NCBI RefSeq assembly: GCF_000407145.1
Contig: NZ_KE136473.1
Location: 62,001 to 126,000, forward strand
Reading direction: 5' to 3'
Length of the DNA: 64,000 bases
DNA from: Enterococcus caccae ATCC BAA-1240
GTDB lineage: Bacteria; Bacillota; Bacilli; Lactobacillales; Enterococcaceae
This document shows, one piece after another, positions 1 through 7,936 of the stretch. The notes beneath the pieces were generated by a model. The model saw only the letters and a list, made by a program, of their open reading frames with translations. It was not told the DNA's origin and did no database searches. Made by a program: the position numbers and the translations under genes. Each line of letters begins with the position of its first letter. Position 1 is the first letter of the stretch.

Positions 1-14
1 GTTCCTTTTATTAA

Positions 15-659
15 TTATTTATAATATTGATAGTGTTTTTCTAATTTTTTAGAAGCTAAAGTTAATACGGCTGTTAATAATAAGTAAATGATTCCAACTA
101 AAACTAAGGGAAGTAAACTGACATCGCGGCTCATCGCAATTTTTCCTGCCCGCAGTAAATCTCCTAAGCCAAGGACATAAATCAAAGATGTGTCCTTTAC
201 TAAGTTGATGACTTCATTACCGATCGAAGGTAAGACCACTTTGACCACTTGAGGAAGAATAATCCTCGTAACTGTTTGAAAACTAGTTAAACGTAAAACT
301 TTAGCTGCTTCATATTGGCCTTCAGGTATTGACTGGATTCCACCACGGAAAATTTCAGCGAAGTATGCTGCATAATTTAAAATAAAAGCAAATAAGGCTG
401 CATCGTATCGTTCAAACACGACCCCAATCAATGGTAAACCGTAAAAAACAAAAATAAGTTGCAGTAGTAACGGTGTGCCCCGCATTAGCCAGATATAAAT
501 GTTGATTAAAAAAGTCAAAGGTTTAAAATTTGTTTGTAAGGCAAAGGCTATGATGATCCCGAGTGGAATCGATCCTAATAGTGTAAAAATAAAAACTTTC
601 AACGTCATAAGTGCACCGTCTAGTAAAGCCGGCATAATTTCTAAAATATAGTCCATCAT
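15..659 (-). CDS. Amino-acid ABC transporter permease, probably histidine
   Basis: Membrane permease of a polar amino-acid importer of the HisM/GlnP family, 214 aa. It must work with an ATPase and a binding protein, presumably encoded beyond the left edge. Several hydrophobic segments run from about residue 20 onward, and the ATPase-docking EAA-type loop is visible (EAAKVLRLTSFQ). The start is the ATG at 659 (a second ATG at 656 is equally possible) because GGAGG sits 5-8 bases upstream. The frame stays open further upstream, but that stretch is the T-box terminator. Two tandem T-box leaders precede the gene and both specifier positions read CAC (His), so histidine is the inferred substrate; the family assignment is firm, the substrate an inference. 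Confidence 0.85.
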   Translation of the reverse strand: MMDYILEIMPALLDGALMTLKVFIFTLLGSIPLGIIIAFALQTNFKPLTFLINIYIWLMRGTPLLLQLIFVFYGLPLIGVVFERYDAALFAFILNYAAYFAEIFRGGIQSIPEGQYEAAKVLRLTSFQTVTRIILPQVVKVVLPSIGNEVINLVKDTSLIYVLGLGDLLRAGKIAMSRDVSLLPLVLVGIIYLLLTAVLTLASKKLEKHYQYYK

Positions 660-691
660 TTTTCCTCCAGTGTTTTGTTTTGTATGAAATG

Positions 692-950
692 CAAAAAGCC
701 CCCTTGGCAATGCCAAGAGGACGAAAGAATCGTGGTTCCACCTCAATTTGTTACTACCTCACGATAGTAACCTCATAGAATCTTTAACAATACTAAAGAT
801 TCATTTCCGATAACGGAGAAAGCCGCATTTTCTTACTTGATTCAGAAGATGACTGAAACAGATGTGTTCATCACAGGTTTCCAGCTTTTTCTCTCAGCGA
901 ATAAAAAAGTCTCTGTCAGGAAATAGTTTATGATTACTTGTTCTGAGTAT
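692..950 (-). promoter_or_regulatory. T-box riboswitch, second of tandem pair (His specifier)
   Basis: On the minus strand the T-box motif AGGTGGAACCACG lies at 743-731, followed by a strong terminator hairpin (CCTCTTGGCA...TGCCAAGGGGG) and a T run near 691-696. Upstream, Stem I can be drawn: CAGA pairs with TCTG and ATCATA with TGTGAT, leaving a bulge GAACACA. Aligned to the B. subtilis glyQS pattern (codon, then A, then the lower stem), the specifier is CAC at 866-864, histidine. It is the element closest to the permease. T-boxes bind uncharged tRNA and switch the terminator to an antiterminator. The assignment as T-box is firm; the specifier call is by hand. Confidence 0.88.
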
Positions 951-1067
951 ACGTGTTGATTTTATTAGAATGGTTGGTAGAAATTGTGTAACAATTTGCT
1001 TTTGTTAGATGTAAGCCGTTTGGTGATTTACCAGCACAGAGATGTCTCTCCTGTTAGTCGCCAAGTA

Positions 1068-1112
1068 CTATACATCATCTACTTTGGCAAAGCCAGTCGT
1101 AGTGATGTATAG
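1068..1112. repeat. Inverted repeat between the two T-boxes
   Basis: CTATACATCA at 1068-1077 is the exact reverse complement of TGATGTATAG at 1103-1112, with further pairing inside (CTAC/GTAG and TGGC/GCCA). On the minus strand it begins directly after the T run of the first T-box terminator. It could be an extra hairpin of the read-through transcript or a protein-binding palindrome; nothing in the sequence decides. Confidence 0.5.
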
Positions 1113-1360
1113 CAAAAAGTCCTCTAGCTATTAAGCTAAAGGACGTAAAATTCGTGGTTCCACCTTTTTTTATTATCGCTTCACAACGATAACCTCATGA
1201 AGTCATAGACTTCTATTGCTGTAACGGGCATACCCGAACTTTCCTACTTCGTTTCAAAAAGTTAACTCCCAGATGTGGTTCGCTTTATTCTTCTGTCTTT
1301 TTTCACCAACCAAAGACTCTCTTGAATGAAATAATAAAGGTACTCTTCTGTTCTTTGTTT
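1112..1360 (-). promoter_or_regulatory. T-box riboswitch, first of tandem pair (His specifier)
   Basis: The T-box motif AGGTGGAACCACG lies at 1165-1153 on the minus strand. It is followed by a terminator hairpin (GTCCTTTAGC...GCTAGAGGAC) and T5 near 1114-1118. Stem I is recognisable: loop-E-like AGTA on the 5' side, CTTTATT paired with AATAAAG, a distal GGTTGGTG loop, and CAGA paired with TCTG. The unpaired segment CGAACCACA aligns base for base with the glyQS specifier bulge and gives CAC (His) at 1277-1275; CCA (Pro) would need a one-base shift. It is transcribed first, from the promoter at 1367-1395. Confidence 0.88.
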
Positions 1361-1366
1361 TTTATA

Positions 1367-1395
1367 ACTTTACCATCAGTTTTTCTGTCTGTCAA
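1367..1395 (-). promoter_or_regulatory. Sigma-A promoter of the T-box/permease transcript
   Basis: Minus-strand TTGACA (1395-1390), 17-base spacer, TAAAGT (1372-1367). It places the transcription start about 1360, right at the 5' base of Stem I of the first T-box. No equally good promoter is seen between the two T-boxes, so they are probably in one transcript. Confidence 0.65.
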
Positions 1396-1619
1396 CTACT
1401 GATTGTATAGAATATTCAGAAAATAATTTTTTTTAAGCATAAAAGTTACTGATTTAGTGAAGTTAAGGTAAAATAGAAACAGTGAATTACTTTTAAAAAG
1501 TAAGTGAATGGTGATAGTTAAAAACTATCGCACAGCTTCGATTTATACTATCCTTTCATATATATATCTGATACACTATGTACAATTATTATCGGAAAGT
1601 ACAAAAGGAGTGGTGTTGG

Positions 1620-2342
1620 TTGGGACGATCAGTTATAGGGATTGCAGCGAATGAAATAGAGGATGCAGGAGCAAAATTGTATCATTTGCCGATTAGTTAC
1701 ACTCCGTACGGTTATGTGAAAGCAGTTCAAAATTCAGGAGGATTACCGTTGATTTTACCAGTTGGTTCTCCTGATTTGGCTAAAGAGTATATTACCCAGA
1801 TCGATAAATTGATTTTAGCTGGTGGGCAAAATGTATCCCCAGCATTATATGGGGAAGAGATTCAAGTCGAAGAAGCATCGTTATCTAAAGAGCGTGATCA
1901 ATTTGAATTAGCATTGATCAAAGAAGCAATTAAACAAAAGAAACCTATTTTTGCGGTTTGTCGTGGGTTGCAGTTGGTCAATGTAGCATTGGGCGGTAGT
2001 TTATACCAAGATATCAGTCATTTAAACCAGAATGCCATTAAACATATGCAAGCACCAATATCTAGAGAAATTCCTACACATCTGATTCGGACAGAAACTG
2101 GGAGTATTTTACGCAAAATCTATGGGGAAGAAACAAAGGTTAATTCATTTCATTTTCAATCAGTAAAATCGTTAGCAAAGGAATTAAGTGTTACAGCACT
2201 TAGTGAAGATGGCGTCATCGAAGGTGTGGAGAGCAACAATTCTGGTCTCGTCTTTTTAGGAGTACAGTGGCATCCTGATTTTGCTTATGATCACTTAGAA
2301 CAAGAGATGGCTATTTTTCGTTATGTGGTTGAAGAATTATAA
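1620..2342 (+). CDS. Gamma-glutamyl-GABA hydrolase family peptidase (C26)
   Basis: Class-I glutamine-amidotransferase-like hydrolase of the PuuD/peptidase C26 family, 240 aa, expected to cleave gamma-glutamyl amide bonds in the cytosol. The nucleophile Cys is in FAVCRGLQL and the catalytic His in GVQWHPDF near the C-terminus; GGSLYQD follows the nucleophile elbow as in this family. I choose the TTG start at 1620 because AAAGGAG ends nine bases before it; an in-frame ATG at 1578 lacks a ribosome binding site. The gene stands between the divergent T-box transcript and an OppA-type binding protein, which would fit peptide scavenging, but the real substrate cannot be read from sequence. Confidence 0.85.
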   Translation: MGRSVIGIAANEIEDAGAKLYHLPISYTPYGYVKAVQNSGGLPLILPVGSPDLAKEYITQIDKLILAGGQNVSPALYGEEIQVEEASLSKERDQFELALIKEAIKQKKPIFAVCRGLQLVNVALGGSLYQDISHLNQNAIKHMQAPISREIPTHLIRTETGSILRKIYGEETKVNSFHFQSVKSLAKELSVTALSEDGVIEGVESNNSGLVFLGVQWHPDFAYDHLEQEMAIFRYVVEEL

Positions 2343-2481
2343 AGAAATCAGCTTTACAGAATAAGTTCCTTAGCAATTAGACAAATCACCTGGAAATCAA
2401 AAGGATGATTCTAAGTGGGTTTTCTAAATAGCTCAGAAAGTAAGTCTTCTGTTTAGCTTAAAAAAGAGGAGGAATTAGAGG

Positions 2482-4128
2482 ATGAAGAAAAAATTTGGTG
2501 TTTTTGTTTTAGCGGCAAGTTTGTTATTGACTGCTTGTAATAGCGGTAAAGGAGCAACGGATTCAACTGGTGAAAAGAATGGCGGTAAAACAGCACAGAC
2601 ACAAGTAATCAAGGTAGCTTCAGGTGGAGAATTGTCAACGTTAGATAGCGCTCATTATACAGACGTGTACAGTTCAGATATGATTGGTCAAGTTGTCGAA
2701 GGACTTTATCGTATGGACAAAAACCATGATCCGGAATTAGCTGTTGCAGCAAGTGAACCGACCGTTAGTGATGATGGACTTGTGTATACCTTCAAATTAA
2801 AAGAAACTAAATGGAGTAATGGCGATCCAGTCGTGGCAGGTGATTTTGTGTCTGCATTCAAAAATGTGGTTGATCCTGCTTTTGGGTCAAGCAGTAGTAA
2901 TCAAATGGATATTTTCAAAAATGGTCGGAAAATTCGTGAAGCTCAAGCGAATTTGGATGAATTAGGTGTAAAAGCCATCGATGATCAAACACTAGAAATG
3001 ACCCTAGAGTATCCGATCCCTTATTTAGCTCAAGTTTTAGTAGGGACACCATTTATGCCTAAAAATGAAAAATTTGTCAAAGAAAAAGGTGAGGCTTATG
3101 GCACCTCAACAGACAATTTTGTTGGAAATGGCCCATTCGTGATTTCTGGTTGGGATGGTAACACTGAAAATTGGAAGTTAACAAAAAACAAAGACTATTG
3201 GGATCAAAAAAATGTTAAATTAGATACGATTGATGTTCAAGTCGTCAAAGAAATTGGTACAGGGACCAATCTATTTGATGCTGGGGATTTAGATTATACA
3301 GTGTTGGCAGATACGTACGCATTACAATACAAAGACTCACCTCAAGCACATTTTACGCCGAAAGCAATGGTTGGTTATTTAAGTCCTAACCATAAGCGTG
3401 AAGTAACGGGGAACGTAAACGTTCGTAAGGCGATTTTACAAGCAATTGATAAAGAAACGTTTGCAAAAGACATCTTAGGTGACGGTTCAACGGCAATCAA
3501 TGGATTTGTACCAAAAGATTTTGCGAAAGATCCTAAAACAGGTGAAGACTTCCGCAAAGAAAATGGTGATTTTTTACCATTTGATTTAAAAGCAGCTCAA
3601 AAAAGCTGGGAAACAGCTAAAAAAGAATTAGGCAAAGACGAAATTGAACTAGAATTACTTTCGGCTGATTCTGCTCTTGCCAAAAAGACGATTGAATACG
3701 TCCAAGGTCAGTTACAACAAAATCTACCAGGCTTAAAAATTAATTTAAAATCAGTACCATTGCAAAATCGTTTAGATTTACAAACAGCGAGTAATTTTGA
3801 TTTAGTATTTGGAACTTGGACACCAGATTATGCAGATCCAATCAATTTCTTAGAATTTTATGATTCTAAAAGTGGGTTGAATACAGCAGGTTATAAAAAT
3901 CCAGAGTATGATCAAGGGCTGAATGATGCAAGAATTACCTTAGCAAATGAACCAGAAAAACGCTGGAATAAGTTAAAAGAGTTAGAGGAAACATTGATTA
4001 AAAAAGATGCTGCTGTATTACCTCTCTACCAAGGAGCGATTGGCTATCTTAAGGCGGATAAATTAAAAGATTTACAAGTATTTCCATTTGGAAGAACTGT
4101 TTCTTATCGTTTGGCACATGTGGAATAA
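2482..4128 (+). CDS. Peptide ABC transporter substrate-binding lipoprotein (OppA family)
   Basis: Extracellular solute-binding protein of the OppA/SBP_bac_5 family, 548 aa. It has a lipoprotein signal: basic MKKK, a hydrophobic core and the lipobox LLTAC with the lipidated Cys at residue 19. The family signature region VYTFKLKETKWSNGDPV follows at about residue 110, and length is typical. AGGAGG lies just upstream of the ATG. No permease or ATPase genes are adjacent, so it must use an Opp-type translocator encoded elsewhere, as is common for the multiple OppA paralogues of enterococci. Such orphan binding proteins may carry peptides or sex pheromones; the ligand cannot be told from sequence. 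Confidence 0.9.
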   Translation: MKKKFGVFVLAASLLLTACNSGKGATDSTGEKNGGKTAQTQVIKVASGGELSTLDSAHYTDVYSSDMIGQVVEGLYRMDKNHDPELAVAASEPTVSDDGLVYTFKLKETKWSNGDPVVAGDFVSAFKNVVDPAFGSSSSNQMDIFKNGRKIREAQANLDELGVKAIDDQTLEMTLEYPIPYLAQVLVGTPFMPKNEKFVKEKGEAYGTSTDNFVGNGPFVISGWDGNTENWKLTKNKDYWDQKNVKLDTIDVQVVKEIGTGTNLFDAGDLDYTVLADTYALQYKDSPQAHFTPKAMVGYLSPNHKREVTGNVNVRKAILQAIDKETFAKDILGDGSTAINGFVPKDFAKDPKTGEDFRKENGDFLPFDLKAAQKSWETAKKELGKDEIELELLSADSALAKKTIEYVQGQLQQNLPGLKINLKSVPLQNRLDLQTASNFDLVFGTWTPDYADPINFLEFYDSKSGLNTAGYKNPEYDQGLNDARITLANEPEKRWNKLKELEETLIKKDAAVLPLYQGAIGYLKADKLKDLQVFPFGRTVSYRLAHVE

Positions 4129-4157
4129 GTATTAAAAAAATGAGTCAGCAAGTTGTT

Positions 4158-4342
4158 AGGATGGAAGTGTTTCATCCCGAGCACTAAGTAGGTACTGTTC
4201 TAGATCAACTCGTATCTCGTTTTGTGTTAAAGCAATCTTGGCTTATTTTCGAAGGGAGTACTTCTGCTTCCGTTTTTTATCTGGATCACACGTGAGTGGG
4301 ATATGACTTGAAGAGTCATGCCTCACTCACGTGCTTTTTTTT
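4158..4342 (+). repeat. Dispersed intergenic repeat, family 1, copy A
   Basis: The sequence opens with AGGATGGAAGTGTTTCATCC, continues with AAGTAGGTACTG, GCTTATTTTCGAAGG and ACTTCTGCTTCCGTTT, and ends in a terminator hairpin. The same ordered words occur at 6612-6790 (minus), 41654-41967 and 63031-63193. The copies differ mostly in the middle third. Confidence 0.7.
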
Positions 4343-4343
4343 A
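4288..4343 (+). terminator. Rho-independent terminator
   Basis: CACGTGAGTG...CACTCACGTG with an inner GACTTGAAGAGTC hairpin, followed by T8. It closes the oppA-like gene and forms the 3' end of repeat copy A. Confidence 0.85.
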
Positions 4344-4435
4344 TAATAAATTTCATGGATAGAAGGTGCTCGTACTAGGATTCGTAAGAGAATTATACTT
4401 GGGAAGCTAATAAAAGGTATGCGTATCTTTTGTAA

Positions 4436-4463
4436 TTGTTTGATAATGCGTTTAACATAAAAT
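4436..4463 (+). promoter_or_regulatory. Possible promoter of the amaP-gls24 operon
   Basis: TTGTTT, 16-base spacer, TAAAAT, about 50 bases before the amaP start. The match is moderate. A stress sigma factor is not expected, since enterococci lack sigma-B. Confidence 0.4.
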
Positions 4464-4514
4464 ATAGAAATAGAAAGAATATGTTTGAAAAAATCAACGT
4501 TGGAGGGAAATTCT

Positions 4515-5078
4515 ATGCGAGTGATTAAAGGACTTATCGCGTTAGTATTAATAGCGAGCATTGTTGGCGTTGTCGGCTTATATTCTCAATTGGAAAACTT
4601 AGGCGTTGTAACGACTTTTTTCCAAGACTTAGCGTTTCAGTATGATTGGCTGTTTTATTTTTATCAAGTGGTTCTGTACGTACTGTTACTATTGTTGTTC
4701 CTTGCTTTTTTGGTGGTTTTATTCAAACCAATCCGCAAAAAAGAAATTCATGTAAAAAAAGAAATGGGACAAATCAATGTACCATTGCACTCATTAGAAT
4801 CAATTGCTAGATCTTCGCTAAAAGATATTGTAAATATTGAGGATACACAAGTAAAAATAAGCTTGACGAAACATCAAAAAGCAGATGTAGAGGTCACGGT
4901 AGTTGATGAAAAACAGCAACAGCTTTTGAGTAAAGGCAAACAGATTCAAGAGAAAATACCTTTTGCTTTACAACAGATGGTGCATCTTGACACGAATAAA
5001 ACGAAAGTCGTTTTCAAAAAGAAAAAAGTGGAATCGTCTTTGCTTCCGAATGCTAAAAAAGCGCCACGTGTGTTGTAA
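4515..5078 (+). CDS. amaP: Alkaline shock response membrane anchor protein AmaP
   Basis: Membrane protein of 187 aa that anchors Asp23/Gls24-type proteins at the cell membrane. Two hydrophobic helices are visible (about residues 5-25 and 50-75, the second rich in Leu/Val), followed by a cytoplasmic domain of some 110 residues with a basic C-terminus. The ATG at 4515 is preceded by GGAGGG at seven bases; an in-frame ATG 30 bases earlier has no ribosome binding site. It heads the four-gene set amaP, DUF2273, gls24 and glsB, all on the same strand with short gaps, the standard Firmicutes arrangement. Assignment rests on topology plus context and is solid. Confidence 0.88.
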   Translation: MRVIKGLIALVLIASIVGVVGLYSQLENLGVVTTFFQDLAFQYDWLFYFYQVVLYVLLLLLFLAFLVVLFKPIRKKEIHVKKEMGQINVPLHSLESIARSSLKDIVNIEDTQVKISLTKHQKADVEVTVVDEKQQQLLSKGKQIQEKIPFALQQMVHLDTNKTKVVFKKKKVESSLLPNAKKAPRVL

Positions 5079-5092
5079 GAGGAGGAACTATC

Positions 5093-5308
5093 TTGAAAAA
5101 ATTAAAGACATTCACTCCTTACCGCAATCAAATTATCTTTACAAGTTTATTTGTAGTCGTGGCGATTCTTTTTATGACAATTGGTTTTTGGAAGACAATC
5201 TTACTTATTCTTTTTACAGGAATCGGTTATCTTATTGGTATGATGCAAGATGAAAAACGTTCTATCTCTTCAATTTTAGCTTTTGTACAAGCTTTTTTTG
5301 AAAGGTGA
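5093..5308 (+). CDS. DUF2273 small membrane protein of the Gls24 operon
   Basis: Protein of 71 aa with two closely spaced hydrophobic helices (IIFTSLFVVVAILFMTIGF and ILLILFTGIGYLIGMM). Its size, topology and place between amaP and gls24 are those of the DUF2273 family. It starts at TTG 5093 behind AAGAGGAGG, 14 bases after the amaP stop. The molecular role is unknown; family members travel with Asp23-type stress proteins and are presumed part of the same membrane-associated complex. Confidence 0.82.
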   Translation: MKKLKTFTPYRNQIIFTSLFVVVAILFMTIGFWKTILLILFTGIGYLIGMMQDEKRSISSILAFVQAFFER

Positions 5309-5347
5309 AAATAAATTGAAACAAATTACAGAAAGGTTGAGAAGAAT

Positions 5348-5818
5348 ATGGATAACAAAGCAAATGTAAACACAACTGAAGGAACAAATGCAAATGGAAT
5401 CAAAACAAAGCTAACATTTGACGATCAAGTCGTGAAAAAAATTGCTGGTATCGCCGTATCAGAAATTCCTGGAATTTTAGGATTGAGCGGAAATGCCATT
5501 ACAAACTTGACCGACAAATTTACGAATGGGAATAATCCGACTAAAGGAATCAGTGCTGAAGTGGGAACCAAACAAGTAGCAATTGATTTGGATGTCATTG
5601 GAGAATATGGTAAAAATATTGCCCAAGTCTTTGATACAGCGACGAAAAAAGTTGCCGAAGAAGTGAAAAATATGACTGGTTTAGATGTTATTGAATTTAA
5701 CATGAATGTTGACGATATTATGACGAAAGAACAGTATGCTGAGAAATTTGAAAATAAGAAAAAAGAAGATAGCGATAGCGATAAAAAAACAGAAAATACG
5801 ACACGGGAATTACAATAA
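5348..5818 (+). CDS. gls24: Asp23/Gls24 family envelope stress protein
   Basis: Soluble 156-aa protein of the Asp23/Gls24 family (DUF322). The conserved core is visible: DDQVVKKIAGIAVSEIPGI near the N-terminus and VNMNVDDI-like FNMNVDDIM near residue 125. The C-terminal 25 residues are Lys/Glu/Ser-rich and probably disordered. In E. faecalis the homologue is a general stress protein linked to bile-salt tolerance and virulence; that is knowledge of the family, not visible here. It is the third gene of the amaP operon, so AmaP should tether it to the membrane. The ATG at 5348 has only a weak AGAAAGG upstream, which may lower its translation relative to its neighbours or reflect coupling. Confidence 0.9.
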   Translation: MDNKANVNTTEGTNANGIKTKLTFDDQVVKKIAGIAVSEIPGILGLSGNAITNLTDKFTNGNNPTKGISAEVGTKQVAIDLDVIGEYGKNIAQVFDTATKKVAEEVKNMTGLDVIEFNMNVDDIMTKEQYAEKFENKKKEDSDSDKKTENTTRELQ

Positions 5819-5855
5819 TAGGTAGTATTACTTAAATCTTAGGAGGTAATTAATT

Positions 5856-6104
5856 ATGTTAAGTTTTATTTGGTCATTGATTGTTGGTGGTGTGCTAGGA
5901 GCTATTGCCGGAGCAATTTTAGGTAGAGATGTACCAGGTGGTGTGATTGGGAATATTATTGTCGGTTTTATCGGAAGCTGGGTTGGTACGATGTTGCTAG
6001 GAAATTTTGGTCCAATTATTGGAGGATTTCCAATTATTTCCGCATTGATTGGAGCAATAATCTGTATCGCCATCTATTCGTTTATTGCGAAGCGAATGGC
6101 ATAA
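5856..6104 (+). CDS. glsB: GlsB/YeaQ/YmgE family stress response membrane protein
   Basis: Very hydrophobic 82-aa protein with glycine-rich helices (GGVLGAIAGAILGRD, GNIIVGFIGSWVGTMLLG, GAIICIAIYSFIAKR), typical of the transglycosylase-associated GlsB/YeaQ family. TAGGAGG precedes the ATG by a normal distance. It is the last gene of the amaP-DUF2273-gls24-glsB operon and is followed by a bidirectional terminator at 6115-6163. Function at the molecular level is not established; in enterococci glsB is co-expressed with gls24 under stress. Confidence 0.88.
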   Translation: MLSFIWSLIVGGVLGAIAGAILGRDVPGGVIGNIIVGFIGSWVGTMLLGNFGPIIGGFPIISALIGAIICIAIYSFIAKRMA

Positions 6105-6114
6105 ATCTAAAAAA

Positions 6115-6163
6115 TAAAAACAGTTCGAATCAATTTACTCATTGATTCGAACTGTTTTTTTTT
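6115..6163. terminator. Bidirectional terminator
   Basis: Perfect 13-bp stem CAGTTCGAATCAA / TTGATTCGAACTG with an A-rich left flank and T9 right flank. It serves the gls24 operon on the plus strand and the converging DUF960 gene on the minus strand. Confidence 0.9.
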
Positions 6164-6165
6164 GC

Positions 6166-6486
6166 TTATTCCAACATTTCTGCCGGCAGTAAGATCGTTT
6201 CTTTATGGCCGTCATCAACGGCAAAAATCTGAGATGGATAGGCATCAGAATAAGGAAAAGGCAGATCAATGGCCATTTGGACATCACTGATTTCTTGAGA
6301 AAAATGAACGGTTACTTTCCCACCGTTATCAATCAAATCAAAGTACAACATATTTGTGAGTGGAATCACCCCTTTTAAATCCAAATCAATAATCAGCCAG
6401 ATACTGTCAATCAAGGCACTAGGTAGGCTTTCGACCACACCAAGAGAAGCATAACGACTACGATGACTGTCAAAACTTTCAACCAT
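6166..6486 (-). CDS. DUF960 family protein
   Basis: Small acidic cytoplasmic protein of 106 aa that I recognise as DUF960 from its opening ESFDSHRSRYASLGVVESLP and its length. Function is unknown in all members I know of. AAAGGAGG precedes the ATG at 6486 at a standard distance. It is monocistronic: a family-1 repeat lies upstream on its strand and a terminator directly downstream. No catalytic motif or membrane segment is visible. Confidence 0.7.
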   Translation of the reverse strand: MVESFDSHRSRYASLGVVESLPSALIDSIWLIIDLDLKGVIPLTNMLYFDLIDNGGKVTVHFSQEISDVQMAIDLPFPYSDAYPSQIFAVDDGHKETILLPAEMLE

Positions 6487-6611
6487 TTATTTGACCTCCT
6501 TTATCTATTACTATTCATAGTATACCTTATTTAGACTGACCTGGCTTCTGTCATGTTTGATGAAAAAAGCAACTAGAAAGCTTGCGAAATTCGGTTAATC
6601 AATAGTTAAAG

Positions 6612-6790
6612 AAAAGGGGCTGAGATATAACTTGAAGAGTTATATCTCAGCTCCTTAAAATACGAATAAACGGTGGTAAAAAAGCAGCTCCTTCTGAAAT
6701 AAGCCGAAATTTACAAAAATTTGAAAAACAATTTTTGTGAATTCTTTCTTACGTTCTTGAAGCTAGGCGCTTTTTGTCCCAACCTCTTGG
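6612..6790 (-). repeat. Dispersed intergenic repeat, family 1, copy B
   Basis: Read on the minus strand: AAGAGGTTGGGACAAAAAGC, then TTTCGGCTTATTTCAGAAGG, GCTGCTTTTTTACCACCGTT, and finally a hairpin GGAGCTGAGATATAACT / AGTTATATCTCAGCCCC followed by TTTTC. It is the most complete copy of the family in the window. It lies after the L25 gene on its strand and probably supplies that gene's terminator. Confidence 0.75.
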
Positions 6791-6846
6791 AATCTAAATA
6801 ACGGTTGTAAAAAGCAGATTCTTTAAATCTATTTATAGTCAAATGA

Positions 6847-7461
6847 TTATTCTGGTTTTTCACCGATTACTGTAGGTTCTGCGGCGTCTTCAGAGCTTTC
6901 TTCTTCCGTTGCTGATTTCGCTTCTACAACGGCTGCGATTTGTTCTTCACCATCAGTAACAATGTCATAATCTTTATTAACAGGCAAATCAGCAACCGTA
7001 ATGGCATCACCAATCACAAGTTTCGTAATATCGACTTCTACACGTTCTGGTAATTTATCTGGAGTAGCTGAAACTAAAACATTATACAAGTTTTGAGCTA
7101 GTTCCCCACCGGCTTTCACACCTTCAGATTCACCGACAAGAACGATTTCAGCTTCCACTTCGGTTGTTTCTTTCATGTTTACCGCTAGAAATTCAATATG
7201 TTTCATTTGATTTGTAAAAGTGTCTAATTGGGCTTTAAAGACTAGTGTATTGATTTTTTTACCACCAATCGTCATTGTAATGACAGCATTAGCACCATTA
7301 TCTCGTAAAATTTTTGTTAATTCTTTTTGATCAACTGAAATAGGGGTACTTTCAATATCATACCCATAAACGACTGCAGGAACTTGACCAGAGTGACGTA
7401 GTTGATTTCTTAGGGAACGTGGACGGACAGCTCTTTCTTTAACTTCTAATGATACTGACAT
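6847..7461 (-). CDS. rplY: 50S ribosomal protein L25 / general stress protein Ctc
   Basis: Ribosomal protein L25 of the long Ctc/TL5 type, 204 aa: an N-terminal 5S-rRNA-binding domain (VRPRSLRNQLRHSGQVPAV to about residue 95) followed by the extra C-terminal beta domain and an acidic Glu/Ala-rich tail. It binds 5S rRNA in the large subunit. The true start is ATG 7461, eight bases after AAGGAGG; a TTG two codons upstream is less likely. Upstream on the same strand lie a 350-base leader region with family-2 repeats and a separate short transcription unit (7824-7930). In Bacillus the homologue is stress induced; here no stress promoter is obvious. Confidence 0.92.
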   Translation of the reverse strand: MSVSLEVKERAVRPRSLRNQLRHSGQVPAVVYGYDIESTPISVDQKELTKILRDNGANAVITMTIGGKKINTLVFKAQLDTFTNQMKHIEFLAVNMKETTEVEAEIVLVGESEGVKAGGELAQNLYNVLVSATPDKLPERVEVDITKLVIGDAITVADLPVNKDYDIVTDGEEQIAAVVEAKSATEEESSEDAAEPTVIGEKPE

Positions 7462-7499
7462 AACCAAAATCCTCCTTAAATTTAAAGCGGAACAAATCT

Positions 7500-7790
7500 C
7501 TTAATCCTGTAGAAAATTAGGAAATGGACATTGAGACGTATTTTATCTCACTGACAATTTATCTATTTTCCTAAGGAATGATTTGTGCAGCTAGATATGA
7601 TTTAAAGCTAAACGAGTTCATTTAGTCTTGACTACTCGAAGCCTAACCCGTAAAGCACAATAAATCAAAATGAATTTGTATTTGGTTATCTACAAAACGC
7701 AACATGATGGAAAATAGGAGTGTTACTTGTTGCTGTGAATCCATGTAAAAGCAATTACTTAGCTAAGTATTCCTGTCCAGATGAAAATTG
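7500..7790 (-). repeat. Dispersed intergenic repeats, family 2, two degenerate copies
   Basis: Two adjacent imperfect palindromes on the minus strand. One reads GAACTCGTTTAGCTTTAAA...CTAGCTGC...GGAAAATAGATAAATTG...TTTCCTAATTTTC (about 7620-7510). The other is CATCTGGACAGGAATACTTAG...CACTCCTATTTTCCATCATG (about 7780-7700). The words match those at 16300-16447, 24141-24475 and 27600-27735. They occupy most of the space between the small RNA and the L25 gene. Confidence 0.5.
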
Positions 7791-7823
7791 AACAAATAGC
7801 TTCTACAAAACGCACTGCAAAAA

Positions 7824-7930
7824 CAAAAAATCCCGAATAATTGTGCACAATTATCCAGGGGAAAATTCCTATAATACGCTATTCTCTCCCAGGTCATTAC
7901 GCTGTTTTTGAGAAACCTTATTCACTTTCT
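7824..7930 (-). ncRNA. Candidate small RNA upstream of L25/ctc
   Basis: A self-contained transcription unit of about 107 nt. It has a good promoter (minus-strand TTGACT 7965-7960, 17-base spacer, TATGGT 7942-7937) and a strong terminator (near-perfect hairpin CCTGGATAATTGTGCACAATTATTCGGG region, 7859-7832, then ATTTTTT). No start codon with a ribosome binding site lies between. A central segment CCTGGGAGAGAATAG can pair partly with the CCCCTGG start of the terminator, suggesting alternative folds. I recall an sRNA being described in the equivalent intergenic region of E. faecalis; that needs checking. It could alternatively be an attenuated leader of the L25 gene. Confidence 0.6.
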
Positions 7931-7936
7931 ATATCA

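Noticed and set aside
7824-7930. 6S RNA or signal-recognition-particle RNA
   Set aside because: Too short and lacking the central-bubble hairpin of 6S or the conserved tetraloop/asymmetric-loop sequences of SRP RNA.
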